Assembly: GCA_013420905.1 (NCBI GenBank) | Contig: JAAXNY010000009.1 | Coordinates: 124,001-188,000, forward strand | Reading direction: 5' to 3' | Length of the DNA stretch: 64,000 nt | Origin: Collybia mongolica | Taxonomy: Eukaryota > Basidiomycota > Agaricomycetes > Agaricales > Clitocybaceae | Shown: one piece after another, positions 11,184 to 21,551 of the stretch | Position numbering within the stretch: position 1 is the first letter of the stretch | Layout of the letters: every line of letters begins with the position of its first letter | Notes under the pieces: generated by a model | Told to the model about the DNA's origin: nothing | Database searches by the model: none | Seen by the model: only the letters and a program-made list of their open reading frames with translations | Program-made: the position numbers and the translations under genes

Positions 11184-12427
11184 TCAGCAATTCATCATAC
11201 CGAAACATGTCAGCGGTCCGCCTAGCAACCCGTCCATACGGATACTGTCCGTGTTCATGATGTAGCTCTGCAGATCGGACTGGTCGGTACACAAATTGTT
11301 TGGAGCCGGTGGCGTGTATATGAATTGGGAGGTCAGCAGCTGGTGCCAGGAGTCGGCCTCTTGTCCAAAGGCACAATTGTGCACGCGTTCAACTAAATCT
11401 TCAGTGTTGTCGGGTTGGGGTTGGGTGTATTCATAGTACTGGAGAAAGGGATTGTCGTCATCGACCGATGTCCATGGTGAAGGATTGGGTTGTATATTGA
11501 CAACGACAGACTCTCCACCGCGAACTCTGCCCCCACCCCGACTCGTTAGGAGGATCACAGGCTCCTCTGGCTGCACATAAACCGGAGGGTCGTGTATGGG
11601 TTGACTGCCCTCAACTGGGAAACCTTCCGACAGGATGTAGGTTTCCTTCGGAGTGAAGATGCCTAACGAAGAGGAAGTCTAGCCAATACAGAAACGTAAA
11701 TCATGATCCGATAAATTCTCAGACGATTGAAACTCACATCCGAGGGCTTTGCTTTGACGGCGGCCATATCCACAGGTGGTGGTGGTGGAGGGGGCGGGGG
11801 TGGAGGGGGCTCCGGTATAGCGGGTGTAAGGGGGTACTGCGGCACTGGCGCAGCTACCGATTTTTGTGCTGGGGGCGATGGTGGCGGGTCTGGCGTGCGC
11901 TTAGGAGGACGCTTGCTCCCGCGCTTCATGGGCCTGAAGCGGTAATTTGGGTGCATCCGCGCGTGCTCATCTCTCTCCTTGTCGGCGAGTACCTTGAAGT
12001 GATATCTTTCCTCCTCAGAGAGTAGGTGCCATGCCTCACCGGCTCTTTTCGAGAGGGTTTGTTCTGTATGCGCGCCTCGTGGACGCCGGACGCGTTTGCC
12101 TTCCCTGCAGTGCTTCCGGGAATACTCGCAGCGGAAGATAATGAAAGGGTTCCGGGGACGGGCTACCCAAGTGGGGTCGCCGCGACGGACGGGCTCGGAA
12201 AAATGGAAGTCGTCTTTTCGGGGGTGCAGTGAGGCGTTGGAAGCTGGGGGTAAGGGCCCATCGTCCGCTGGGGGCGATTGGGGGCTCACACCGTTGGGGG
12301 GTTGGGAAATTAAGGACGTTAAAATTTGAGGTTGTGGTCGAGTGGGACGTAGCGGTATTTCGACATGCCCCTCGCCATCGGAAGGCTTCCAACCAAAAAT
12401 GCGCGGTTGGGGATAGCAAGAGGACAT
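11184..12427 (-). CDS. HMG-box (MATA-HMG-like) transcription factor
   Basis: Sequence-specific HMG-box protein, expected in the nucleus. Two exons (12427-11738 and 11678-11184) join in phase 0 through a GTGAGT donor and a CTAG acceptor, giving 394 aa. The HMG box is at about residues 89-165: RPRNPFIIFRCEYSRKH, LSKRAGEAWHLLSEEER, and YHFKVLADKERDEHARMHPNYRFRP. This order and the RPxNPFIIFR start match the fungal MATA-HMG/Rox1-like group that includes mating-type and fruiting regulators. A basic stretch (KRGSKRPPKR) follows, then a run of 12 prolines (residues 207-218). The second exon is acidic/aromatic and Gln/Pro-rich (DDDNPFLQYYEYTQPQP), which would suit an activation domain. Nothing here shows that it lies in a mating locus. 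Confidence 0.88.
11770..11815 (-). repeat. Proline-codon microsatellite in the HMG gene
   Basis: GGT/GGG/GGA triplets on the plus strand (CCN on the coding strand) encode 12 consecutive prolines just before the intron of the HMG-box gene. Such tracts change length easily between strains. Confidence 0.7.
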
Positions 12428-13626
12428 TATTGCAGAAGCGAAGGTAAGTTTTTTTTTACCTACATGGATAGGAACCTCTTTTTGAAGACTCTTTAGTCAC
12501 CCCGACACTACGTATGTTGCATTGTTGTTATGAATGGCATGTTGCGTAGTCTTGGCCAGATCCGCGATATGCTTTCAAGAGGAAACTCGATCATGATCGG
12601 GCCCAATTTTGGCGCCAAGGGAGTGGCTTTCATACTGGCACTGAAATCGAGGGTGAGAATCTCCTGAAATGGCGCGAAAGGGCATCGAGAATGGCCATCC
12701 ATCAACAATAATGGTATGTTTGAACCGAGGACCACCGAACTTAATGAGTATCTAGATTTAGATCTGGTCCGTTCCTGTATGCGTCTGTCCCCTCTCCTCT
12801 CGTGGTGTAGGTCAGACTCGGAGAGGTCAGGGGAGGAGGCGTCCAACCAGAGTTCAATTCTCCCACTTTGAACGTTCAAAGACTCTCCTTCCTCCTCTTT
12901 CGTATTTTTGGTGTCTCAGATATCTTGTCAAGGAGGGTTATCGGTCCAACCTGGTCCAACCATCTTGAAAAATTAATTTCAGGCTTCCATGGAACGGTGC
13001 TTCGGCCTAGGTTCGGGGAGGGATATCACTTTCGTTAACTAACGGTTAACTAGAGACCCGTGATGAGCAAATATGGAATCTATTTTCTATTTCAAACAAA
13101 GTGCGGGCGACCTCGCGAGATTCCCGTTTGAAATTCACCGTCGGATCATCATGGCGATGCCTCCCTGCGGCTTGCGAGAGTGTATACTTAGACATTGGCC
13201 AGTGTCTAGGCATTCTCTCCCCTGACGCGCTCCCGCGAACTGTGGTAGACGACGCACGGCGCAAGGGCAGACATTTTAAAAAATAGCAGTCCTTGGCTAC
13301 AACTATGTGAAGCGAGTAAAGATGCCTACTTGTCGTTTAATCGAGGAGATCATTGTATTAAACCCGTTCGAACACACCTCCTTCGTAGTCACATATACGT
13401 TATGCCCCTTTCATATTTCCCATTCCTGCATAATAATGTGATTGCTTTAAAAATGGGTGTACAAAGATTCATAGACGATAAATAAAAACCTCGGAAAAAG
13501 CTTCTACAGCACCTATCAAGCGCAACTGTACAGATGGGGATACAAACTCTATCAAACTCGCCAAATCTTTTAATTGCTGATGTCATAAATCCGCGGCCAT
13601 CCCTTGTTGCACGAGCAATTTTCGCC
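12428..13626. other. Intergenic region upstream of the HMG gene
   Basis: About 1.2 kb between the 5' end of the HMG-box gene and the 3' end of the next minus-strand gene. Minus-strand open frames at 12508-12879 and 13046-13264 have no recognisable domain and no intron or codon support, so I do not call them. A long 5' regulatory region would be usual for such a regulator. Confidence 0.4.
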
Positions 13627-15537
13627 TCACAAGCGCGTGTTCTGCGTAGTGGAGGGCGAAGGACCTATGAAATCTTGGTGAGCTTTTCGCTGATAATCGT
13701 GTGTCTGGGTCCCAAGAAGCTGTGGTCGAGTCACAAACGACGAACTAGAAAAAGGTTGAGCCAAGTTCCTCTGCTGGTATCCGCCCGCATGTGTCCCCCC
13801 AACAATTGCATGCGAGAATCCACCATTCACCCAGACGGGATTGGTGTTCTGATTTTGATTGTGATTATTGCCATGACTTCGCTGGGTACGGTAATTGTTC
13901 GGAGGGGCTTGCGAGGTCGGGGGCTGCAAAGTAAATTGCGGTGGATAGCCGAAGGCTGGGCCTCGTGTATTCGTGCTGGCGCGTAGCGGAATCCCGTATG
14001 ATGCGCTCTGCCTTCCATCCGCTATTTGTAAGTGCGGCGGAAACTGCTTCTGTGCATCTGTGATTTGCATCTGATCTTGATGGTTCTTCGAAGGGTGATT
14101 CTGATATGTTGGTTGAGGATAGCCTTGACCATTGTAAAAACCGTCTTCGTTATACCATCCGTATTCATTGGGCATGAGGCTAGGCACAGGCACCATATGG
14201 GCATGAGTATTTACCGTCATGTTGGAGACAAAGATGGGGGCGGAGCTCGGCCCGGACATGTTATCTTCTGCTTGGGCGGCTGAGTGAGTACGAGAGCTAA
14301 TTTTCTTTTGCAGATTATAATCAACCTGGGCCACGGGCGCCGTAAAATCCTCGCCGGAATCTGCGCTTGCAGACGCATGGAATGGCGCATTATATTGTGA
14401 TGACTGTGTGCCCCAAGCGGTCCCAATCGCCGTCGAGTCCGCGGGGAGTTTCGAAAGGACGCCAGAGTCAGAAGACATGATCTGGCAATTCGACTGCATC
14501 TTCCCCGCTTCTGACGGATTTTGGGAGAACGGAGTCTTGATGTTTATTTGCGTTAATGGCCGCCCCTGGTCAAAGACACTTGAGGGCGCTGGCATTTCTC
14601 GGTATTGAAGGAGGAAGCAAGAAATAGTTAGGTGAGAGGCAAGCAACGCCTTTCGTACTATTTCGTAGTCCTCTTTTTGGATGTCTTTACTTGCCTGCAT
14701 AAGAATGGTATTCTGAGTCTGAAGGGGTATAAGTTGGGGTAAGGGAGTTGAAAAACCAATACCTACAGATTCAGACAGACGAGTAATCTCCGGCCCAGTC
14801 ATGTTCCCTTCAGGGAATTGTACAGCCTCGTACACCCCAAAGACTGTGCTTTGCCCATCCGCGTTCCTGTATGACACGGTAAAAGGATCAAGAGTTTTCA
14901 ATAGCCACTCTTTCAGGTCATTACGAAATACAAAGACCCAACCGTGGTTGCCCGGGTGGATATTGCTCAATTCAGAGAAACAATCCGAAGGGACGAATAT
15001 CATTTCATGGAGACGTAACCTTGAGACATTCTGTCGAAGTTATGAGTTTCATGAGCATGAGTGATAGGTGCCACTTACGTTGAACTCGACCCTGCTTGGG
15101 GGTAACAGGCCACGGCAACGTTTCCCGAACGCAGCAAGGCGTGCCGTCTTGAGGTGTTCCACTATTCCGTTAAGAATCAATCGAGACTGTTCCTAAATAA
15201 TAGTGAGGAATGATTTCCGTTTAGACAAATCGGTGGGTACCTACCATCGCTTCGTGACTGCTCTCCGGTGTGGGTGCAGACATCGCGGTGGTGGCCCGGA
15301 GTGCTATGTTAGAAAGCTTTCCCCAAAGGCGGGTGTTCCGGTTGATTGAATCCTTGTACAGTGCTTGACCCGACTCGGGTGTGTATAAGGAATACTATCC
15401 AAAGTGCTATTGAGCTCGCGCGCGATAAGAAAGGAACAAGTAGAACATACAGCACTCATGTCACAGGATAGGCCGTCAAACCACTCTTTGACAATCCCTT
15501 CTAATTCCTGCATGATCTCCGGCAGAACCAACGACAT
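13627..15537 (-). CDS. Hypothetical protein with Q/N-rich disordered C-terminus
   Basis: I do not recognise this protein. Four exons (15537-15451, 15316-15245, 15192-15079, 15030-13627) join in phase 0 to give 558 aa. The start was chosen because MSLVLPEIMQELEGIV begins a plausible amphipathic helix and each donor and acceptor is canonical. Residues 1 to about 230 look folded (PSDCFSELSNIHPGNHGWVF, LKEWLLKTLDPFTVSYRNA). From about 240 onward the protein is low-complexity, rich in Gln, Asn, Ser, Pro and Tyr (YNGQGYPQPTYQNHP; a Gln/Asn run near GNNHNQNQNTNP). This composition is common in fungal RNA-binding, condensate-forming or transcription-linked proteins, but no specific domain is visible. 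Confidence 0.7.
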
Positions 15538-17807
15538 TTTAACAAGGAGTTGGATGAGGGGGGGCGTCTGTATAGTCGAGAGAGGGTAGAGAGAACGGGG
15601 TAGTCGCTTTATACCCTCAGCCTTGTTATTTATTTGCGGGATGAACAAAGCGCGGTTGCCTCTGCGACTGAGAGTGGTGGCATGCTCTGGCGAGAGATCA
15701 TTGTTCACCCTTTGAGGATTGTTAGCACCACCAGGACCGACCACACTCCGGTATGGGATTCCAGGAAAAGAGTGAGATAGGCTGTAGTTGCTTTCTATTG
15801 CCCGTTGCTAGAGAAAAACCGACGTTGACAACTCGATAACCCCTCTTCCGGAGGATTGCGGCCAGTGGCGTCTGATGCCGTAGCCTATGAATCAAACATT
15901 CGACTTCCGAAATTGAAAACAAACACAATCTCGGACGTTCCAGGGCAATGAAGTACCTCATTTAAAGCGGATTGACGTGCCTTTGCACCGACGCGCACTC
16001 GACAATGCGTTCAACAACGAAAAAACCTCGACATTGTTATGGTTGGATCGTCCAGCACAGCAGAGCCAAGCTCAAACAAATAATATGACGGTTCCGGATA
16101 ATGATCCGAGCGAAGCGGAACGTCCACATCCATTGGATGCGTACATCCCAACATGCTCAGAGACATGGAGAATTTGCTATGATGCCCGAGATCTAGATGA
16201 GGCACTATGGAGTCTGAAGCCCGAGGGTCCGTGGGTGTGAAATTCCTTTGTACGAGATCCTCTGATCCTCTCGAGCGTGAAATCGGACAATATCAAATTC
16301 ACTTGCTCAAACTTGTGATCAACATAGGGGTTGGATTTTGCCTGATATTGCGGTCAGCGCGGGGGCATTTTTCGACACGTTTCATACACGTTGCTGACGG
16401 CGGCCAAGAAGACAGGGTTTGTGGGACAGTAATCCAAGAACTCCGTTCACTGTTCCGCGTCGAGAAGTTTGTGAAGAGATGAGGAGATTGACATATTTCT
16501 GAGCGCAATGTTGCAGATCATAGAAGGTTCGAAAGAAGGAAGATAATAAAATTTGAAGGTATCACACTGAGTCATAGTTGACCGATGGCCATTGCCACGA
16601 GTGGTGTGTTCAGGTCACAAGAGCATGAAAACAGGCCGAGCAGCTGTTGGGTGAGCTCCACAAAACCCCGGGCAGCGCGTGAATGCATGACCGATGAAAG
16701 GTTCTACTCGAACTTCGCTGCTCAAATGCTTGATTTTTCCGCGGATGTACAGGGTGAAAACGGTAAGGTGGGACGATATAGATCGTCCTTGTTCCGGCGG
16801 AAGAAAAAATATCGCAATCCATTGCGCCCTCATGGGCGGCCTCCTAGGTTCCTCGACCGAGGCCGACTCATGCGCGCGACCAGAATAGGAAGTGAAACCT
16901 GGGAGAGAGGTCGGGGACATGTGGTTTTAGAGGAGTCGATGAGAAGGAACCAGGGCGACACGAAGGTGGATTGAAAATTCAGGCAGAGGCGGCGGAGGGA
17001 ATAGATCCTCGTATGACGAGAAAGGTTAAAGTATCAATTGGCCTATCAAATTCCAGCAGGCCTAACCATAAAAAATAATCAACCACATTTATTGGGCTGG
17101 CAATATGGCCGTTTTCAGCTTTGTTGGATACTGGGGCACGCAATGTATGTTCTCTGGGCCTGGGCCTGACCCGGATAATCAATTGAGAAGCCAAAGGTAG
17201 TTTCCCTATATCAAACGTTGATATTTTTGATAGCGGGGCACATTATGTGGTACCATGAGAGGTCGTCGGTGTGGTTCCGAAGAAGCCTGGAAAATCACGG
17301 GAACAGTGTCACCAGATTAGAACGGCTACTGAGACCTGCTGGCCCGATAGATGTAGGATTTTATATAGATATAGGATAAAGGACCTGGAAATGTGATTGA
17401 AAAGAGTTTCGTGGCACAGAACACTGCTAAAGTTGAGAGTTTGAGGTAGAACTGAACGGAACTGCGGCCCCGAGAACTGCGGCGCCGGGAGCGCAGTGAT
17501 CCGATCGGACGTTACCGAATACGGCAAGCCACTATGAGATGCTGTCCATCCCACGAGTTGTGGAATGACCGTCAATTTCAGATGAATCATTGACCACCAT
17601 ACCTCCTTTTTCCTTTTCCTTTGTTGCTGAAGCCCCAGCGGCCCATACCCTCTGGAAAATACCTTGTACAGACCACCTATCTCCATTTTTGGCTTTGGGG
17701 CGCGCGCTGGGACCATTACGACTCAATTGGAGGCCATATCGGGCTCCTATCAAATTCAAGCACAAAAAAACAATTTTTACAAAGGAATATTATCCTGGAA
17801 TAGGAGG
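15538..17807. other. Intergenic region of about 2.3 kb
   Basis: No gene could be firmly supported. A plus-strand stretch at 16085-16235 encodes a short segment (ARDLDEALWSLKPEGPW) that faintly resembles the start of a 3'-5' exonuclease domain, but the expected catalytic DxE does not follow. The frame at 16585-16974 is basic with no domain. The right end should hold the promoter of the membrane protein starting at 17808. Confidence 0.35.
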
Positions 17808-18713
17808 ATGTCTCGTCCTACGTTGTTCGAACGAGGAAAGGAAGTTTTATCGCAGTTCTTTGGAACGCACACATTTTCGAAGCGGGAGACACCAAAAATT
17901 GCTGGTTCTTTCGGCGGTGCGTCGGTATATCGGAGCTACATTGTTGCTAGCTAATCTGTGAAACGCTTGAATTCGTCAGGATTTATCGCTCTTATTGTAT
18001 GCCTTATCCTCGTCATTATCGTGTCAAGTACAGCGGTGTTTTTCCTGCTGCGTGACCAGAAGGCCTTCGATGAGGAACAAGCTCGACGTAGAAGTCGTTA
18101 TCAGTCCGATACGGACGTTTCATCATATCCTCGTAAACGCGCACCTAGATACAGCTCGTGGAGAAGACGATTTACCAAGTTAATCGGCCGTCAAAACACC
18201 AATGATGATACCCAGGCTGGATCGGTTACTAGTCACGTAAAGATGAAGCGGGGTGGCGGCCAGCATGGATGGATGCAGGCAGGATCAGGAGATGACTGGG
18301 AGCCTGCTGCGAATGGGGAACAACGGCATGCCGTGGGCCAGCTTGGTGTGCAAGAGATACCGTCACCGAACTTATCCCATGTATACCCTACACGCTCAAT
18401 CATTCAACCCTCCCCGATTTCTCGTGCCACTTCTGATTCGACCTCAAGTGTCCGGTTTGACTTTCATTCGGTCCGCGGCCTGGGATATCCAGATGGGCAC
18501 TTATCTCCCCACCCCACATTACCTAATATCCACTCACAATTCTCGTCGCCATCATATTCCCCTGCATCATCCCCGATTCCCGTACGCACGACTTCGCCGG
18601 AGCCTATCCCCAGTGGAATGTCGCTAGACGACGACGGACCGCACCACGCCTCTCAGCCTGGTACTTTCACAAGTACCTTCCCAGGGGGGTCTAAATTTAT
18701 CGAAGATCTGTAA
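17808..18713 (+). CDS. Single-pass membrane protein with disordered tail, unknown function
   Basis: Two exons (17808-17916 and 17980-18713) join in phase 1 through a GTGCGT donor and a TCAG acceptor, giving 280 aa. Without this intron the longest ATG frame would start at 17958 and lose the N-terminal segment. Residues 1-36 are polar (MSRPTLFERGKEVLSQFFGT). Residues 37-60 form one strong membrane helix (FIALIVCLILVIIVSSTAVFFLL) followed by a charged RDQKAFDEEQARRRSR stretch, so the tail is probably cytoplasmic. The remaining 200 residues are disordered, rich in Ser, Pro, His and Arg, with several SP/TP sites and a C-terminal KFIEDL. I know no function. A longer in-frame start at 17664 is possible but low-complexity. 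Confidence 0.75.
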
Positions 18714-20221
18714 CGATTATCTCAGCTACGACTTGTTTCTTGGACATTTGTACTGTACCCGCTTCGCACAAAGTTCTGCTTTCACGCATAGATTCTCTTG
18801 GACATTTTCAGACTTGTGTATGTACTGTAACGCGCTGACCGACACCATTGATGTACTGCTGCACCTTCACCTCGGTTTTGGACAGTGTATGACATGCCAT
18901 TACACCTACCTCAATTCACTAATTCCTTCTTACAACGATCTTTCCCTTGCTTCCGACTAACTCTCAACCGCTCGCCATCAACAGATGGTTTGCATTACTG
19001 TTGTATTCGGTATCACAGCACTTGCTTCCGGGAGCTCTGCTGATGGGCTTAAATCGCGATTCCACCAACCGAATATCAACACCTCAGTTACACAATGAAT
19101 CAAGTAGGCCGATTGAAATCAAGAGCTTCGAAGATCCATGGAATTATGGTTTCTTTGTGATGACTCACTGCTTTCTTGACATAATGGGATCATGAAAACA
19201 TACTGACAACATTTAAACGTTCCCCTTAGGCTCTTCTAGACAGGGCATGGCCTCGTCTGTCTCCAAACGCTCATTTTTGGAGGTTGAAGAAATAGTTGGC
19301 CTGACGGGGGTGCAATCAGTGTCAGGAGTAATAAAACAAAAACAAGAAGAGCAGTAACGGAACCACAATCCAATATAACCACGCCGCTTATCCGTTCTAA
19401 GTTTGTCGGGACTGCCAGTGAGAAGAGATTTAAACATCATGATCAGCTCCTCAAAACAATAGTTATGTCGCGAGGCCAAGGTTATTACTAAGGGAGGCAC
19501 ACATTGTCCTTGGTTTGAGGCACTGCAAGCTTGAGGCAACAAGGATTACTGGGATCGTTCAAGTAAACACCATATGTTGTAAGCAGGCGGTCATGATAGC
19601 GCCGATGAGTAGTTAGGAAGGGGCTCTTGAGTCTTAACAGACAACTTTGAATTGTTACATAACCCGATCGGCGGAAGACATACCCTAAATGTGGTTTTCT
19701 TGATAGAATCTTAATCTCCGTAAGCGGTGGAACACTGATTGACCGAGTGATTGAAAGGAGAGTTTACTGTAACGCTGCCATAGCAGCCGGCCTTATGAAC
19801 CTATACGGGTAGTCAGGTTTCGGGATGCTCGGCCAACCTTCTCGTTCGTTGGGTTGCCCTGGTGTGTTGTGAATGTCCCATGGAAAGTGAACGGGTGTCG
19901 GTTGCCAGACCGCGTATACAGAAAGAAATAGTTGCATTTGATGACGGGGGTAGTAAATGATATTAGAAAAATCATGCCAGCCCCTTGAACGGGATATTTT
20001 TACCCAACGTTCCTTGGGAAAACACTGACAGTCTTGCAATCAGGTTTCTACCCTCCGCCACTCTCAAACCACCACCACCACCACCTTTTGGGTTTTCTCG
20101 ACACAAAGGGAACATTGCTATCAACGAGGACGACAGGATATTGATAAAATTACAAGCAAAAAGTCAGATACCAGAGCTCAGCTGAAGGGTATTCGTATAT
20201 GGGGTACGTAAGTGAGGGCGG
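18714..20221. other. Intergenic region of about 1.5 kb
   Basis: Convergent gap between two membrane-protein genes. The longest frame (19213-19542, minus, 109 codons) has no recognisable feature. A short CCA-triplet tract lies near 20071-20088. Nothing else was supported. Confidence 0.4.
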
Positions 20222-21551
20222 TTATGGTCTTATCGTGGTCGAGTAGTCGGGGGGTGGGTTCTCATTGGCTTGCCGTTGTAATGCGGCAATGGTTTTATTC
20301 ATCTGTTGTATCTGCAGTCTTAACACCTCAAGACCTGTCGTCTCCGATCCACCTTCTCCATGATCAGAAGCAGCCGTGTCTGTACAACGTTCCAGGTCTA
20401 ATTGGTATGTTTCGCGTTGCCTTTGCGCCACTTCCATTTCTCGGTGGACACGTTCTAACCGCTCTGATACCATATTGAGATCAAGTTATACATCCCGAAT
20501 TACAGCTTCACATACCGCGTTTGGTTTCTGGCCGCTGATAACTTTCGTCGTTTGGGAGAGGGTCAACGGTTAAACTGTAAGCACGAAAGCGGCGGAAAGG
20601 CGAAATAGTGTGAAGCACGCCCTGACGTCCTGCTAAATCTCCTAATTTAACAAAGCACATAAAAATGAACTTTATACTCACATTCAGTAAAATCGGGTCC
20701 GGTGGCGTCACGCCTTCGACGTCGACGATATAGTAGGAAACAGAGCCCAACCATCGAAATAAGGAAAGCAAAACCTCCAAGAGCTCCTCCGATGATTGTG
20801 TTTCGGGGCATAGTATGAGGCGGCGCCGGGATTGGGGTTAGAGTTGGAGTTGAAGTTGGAGTTGGAGTTAGAGTTTGGGGGCTAGGTTTAATGCGATGTA
20901 AGGAGGACTGGCATGTCGGTCACTACGAATCACCCTTACCGTGGTTTAACAATCATCTTTGTAAACATTTCGCTAAAGCCAGCTATCGTTAAAAAGTCTT
21001 GGGCCCTATTAATCACTATTCAGTGATCGAGTTCGCCTAATGATTAAGACACTCACACTTGAGATGCATCATACGCTTCCAAATAACACAGAGTCGTATT
21101 CAAGACTACGTTTCCACCGCTGACTAGTATTCAGTAAAGGGAAAGGTTGGAAAACTAACAAATAACATACGGCATTCGTTGTACAAAGTCAAAGTACGAA
21201 ATATTGGCTCCCAATTGTGATGTCAAAACGTCTTTTATGAGTGGGAACTGAACCAACCCCTTGAAGTATATGTCAATAGATATAGGATCGTCAGGGGCCC
21301 TGGTCCAGGTGATGAAGATGTTCAGTCCATCAAAATCGAGGATAGGTATGTCGAGCTTGAGGGCAAAGAAAGGCACAGGGAGCAACGCAAACCAGAGACT
21401 ATATTGGGGAACGTTATTGCCTCTCTATAATCACGGATAAGTTAGAACGTACAGGATATTAAAAAGAGACCTTAGTCCAGCTTTGTAAGCCCAAGGCATT
21501 TGCCCCCTTGACTGAGGTAAGAAAGGAGAGGTATGTCAGGTGAGGAATCAT
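20222..21551 (-). CDS. Single-pass receptor-like protein: ectodomain, TP linker, TM, coiled coil, PPxY tail
   Basis: Six exons (21551-21471, 21424-21160, 21123-21057, 20881-20682, 20632-20516, 20463-20222) join in frame to 323 aa. Order of parts: a signal peptide (MIPHLTYLSFLTSVKGANA); a short beta-type ectodomain with FDGLNIFITWTRAPDD and GGNVVLNTTLCYLEAYD, including one N-glycosylation site; a low-complexity Thr-Pro linker (TPTPTPTSTPTLTP); a membrane helix (TIIGGALGGFAFLISMVGLC) stopped by RRRRRR; a cytoplasmic tail; a coiled coil (RLERVHREMEVAQRQRE, LRLQIQQMNKTIAALQRQ); and a C-terminal PPPDYS. PPxY motifs bind WW domains, for example of Rsp5-type ubiquitin ligases. The architecture is very common in Agaricomycetes; the ligand and role are unknown. 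Pieces resembling its ectodomain lie upstream at 22-25.6 kb. Confidence 0.82.
20835..20876 (-). repeat. Hexamer-like minisatellite coding the Thr-Pro linker
   Basis: Near-perfect GTTGGA/GTTAGA units on the plus strand (TCCAAC/TCTAAC coding) encode the alternating Thr-Pro juxtamembrane linker of the receptor-like protein. Length variation between alleles would change the stalk length. Confidence 0.7.

Noticed and set aside
16085..16240. Short segment resembling the start of a 3'-5' exonuclease domain
   Set aside because: Only about 17 residues (ARDLDEALWSLKPEGPW) look similar; the catalytic DxE and everything after it could not be found in any frame.
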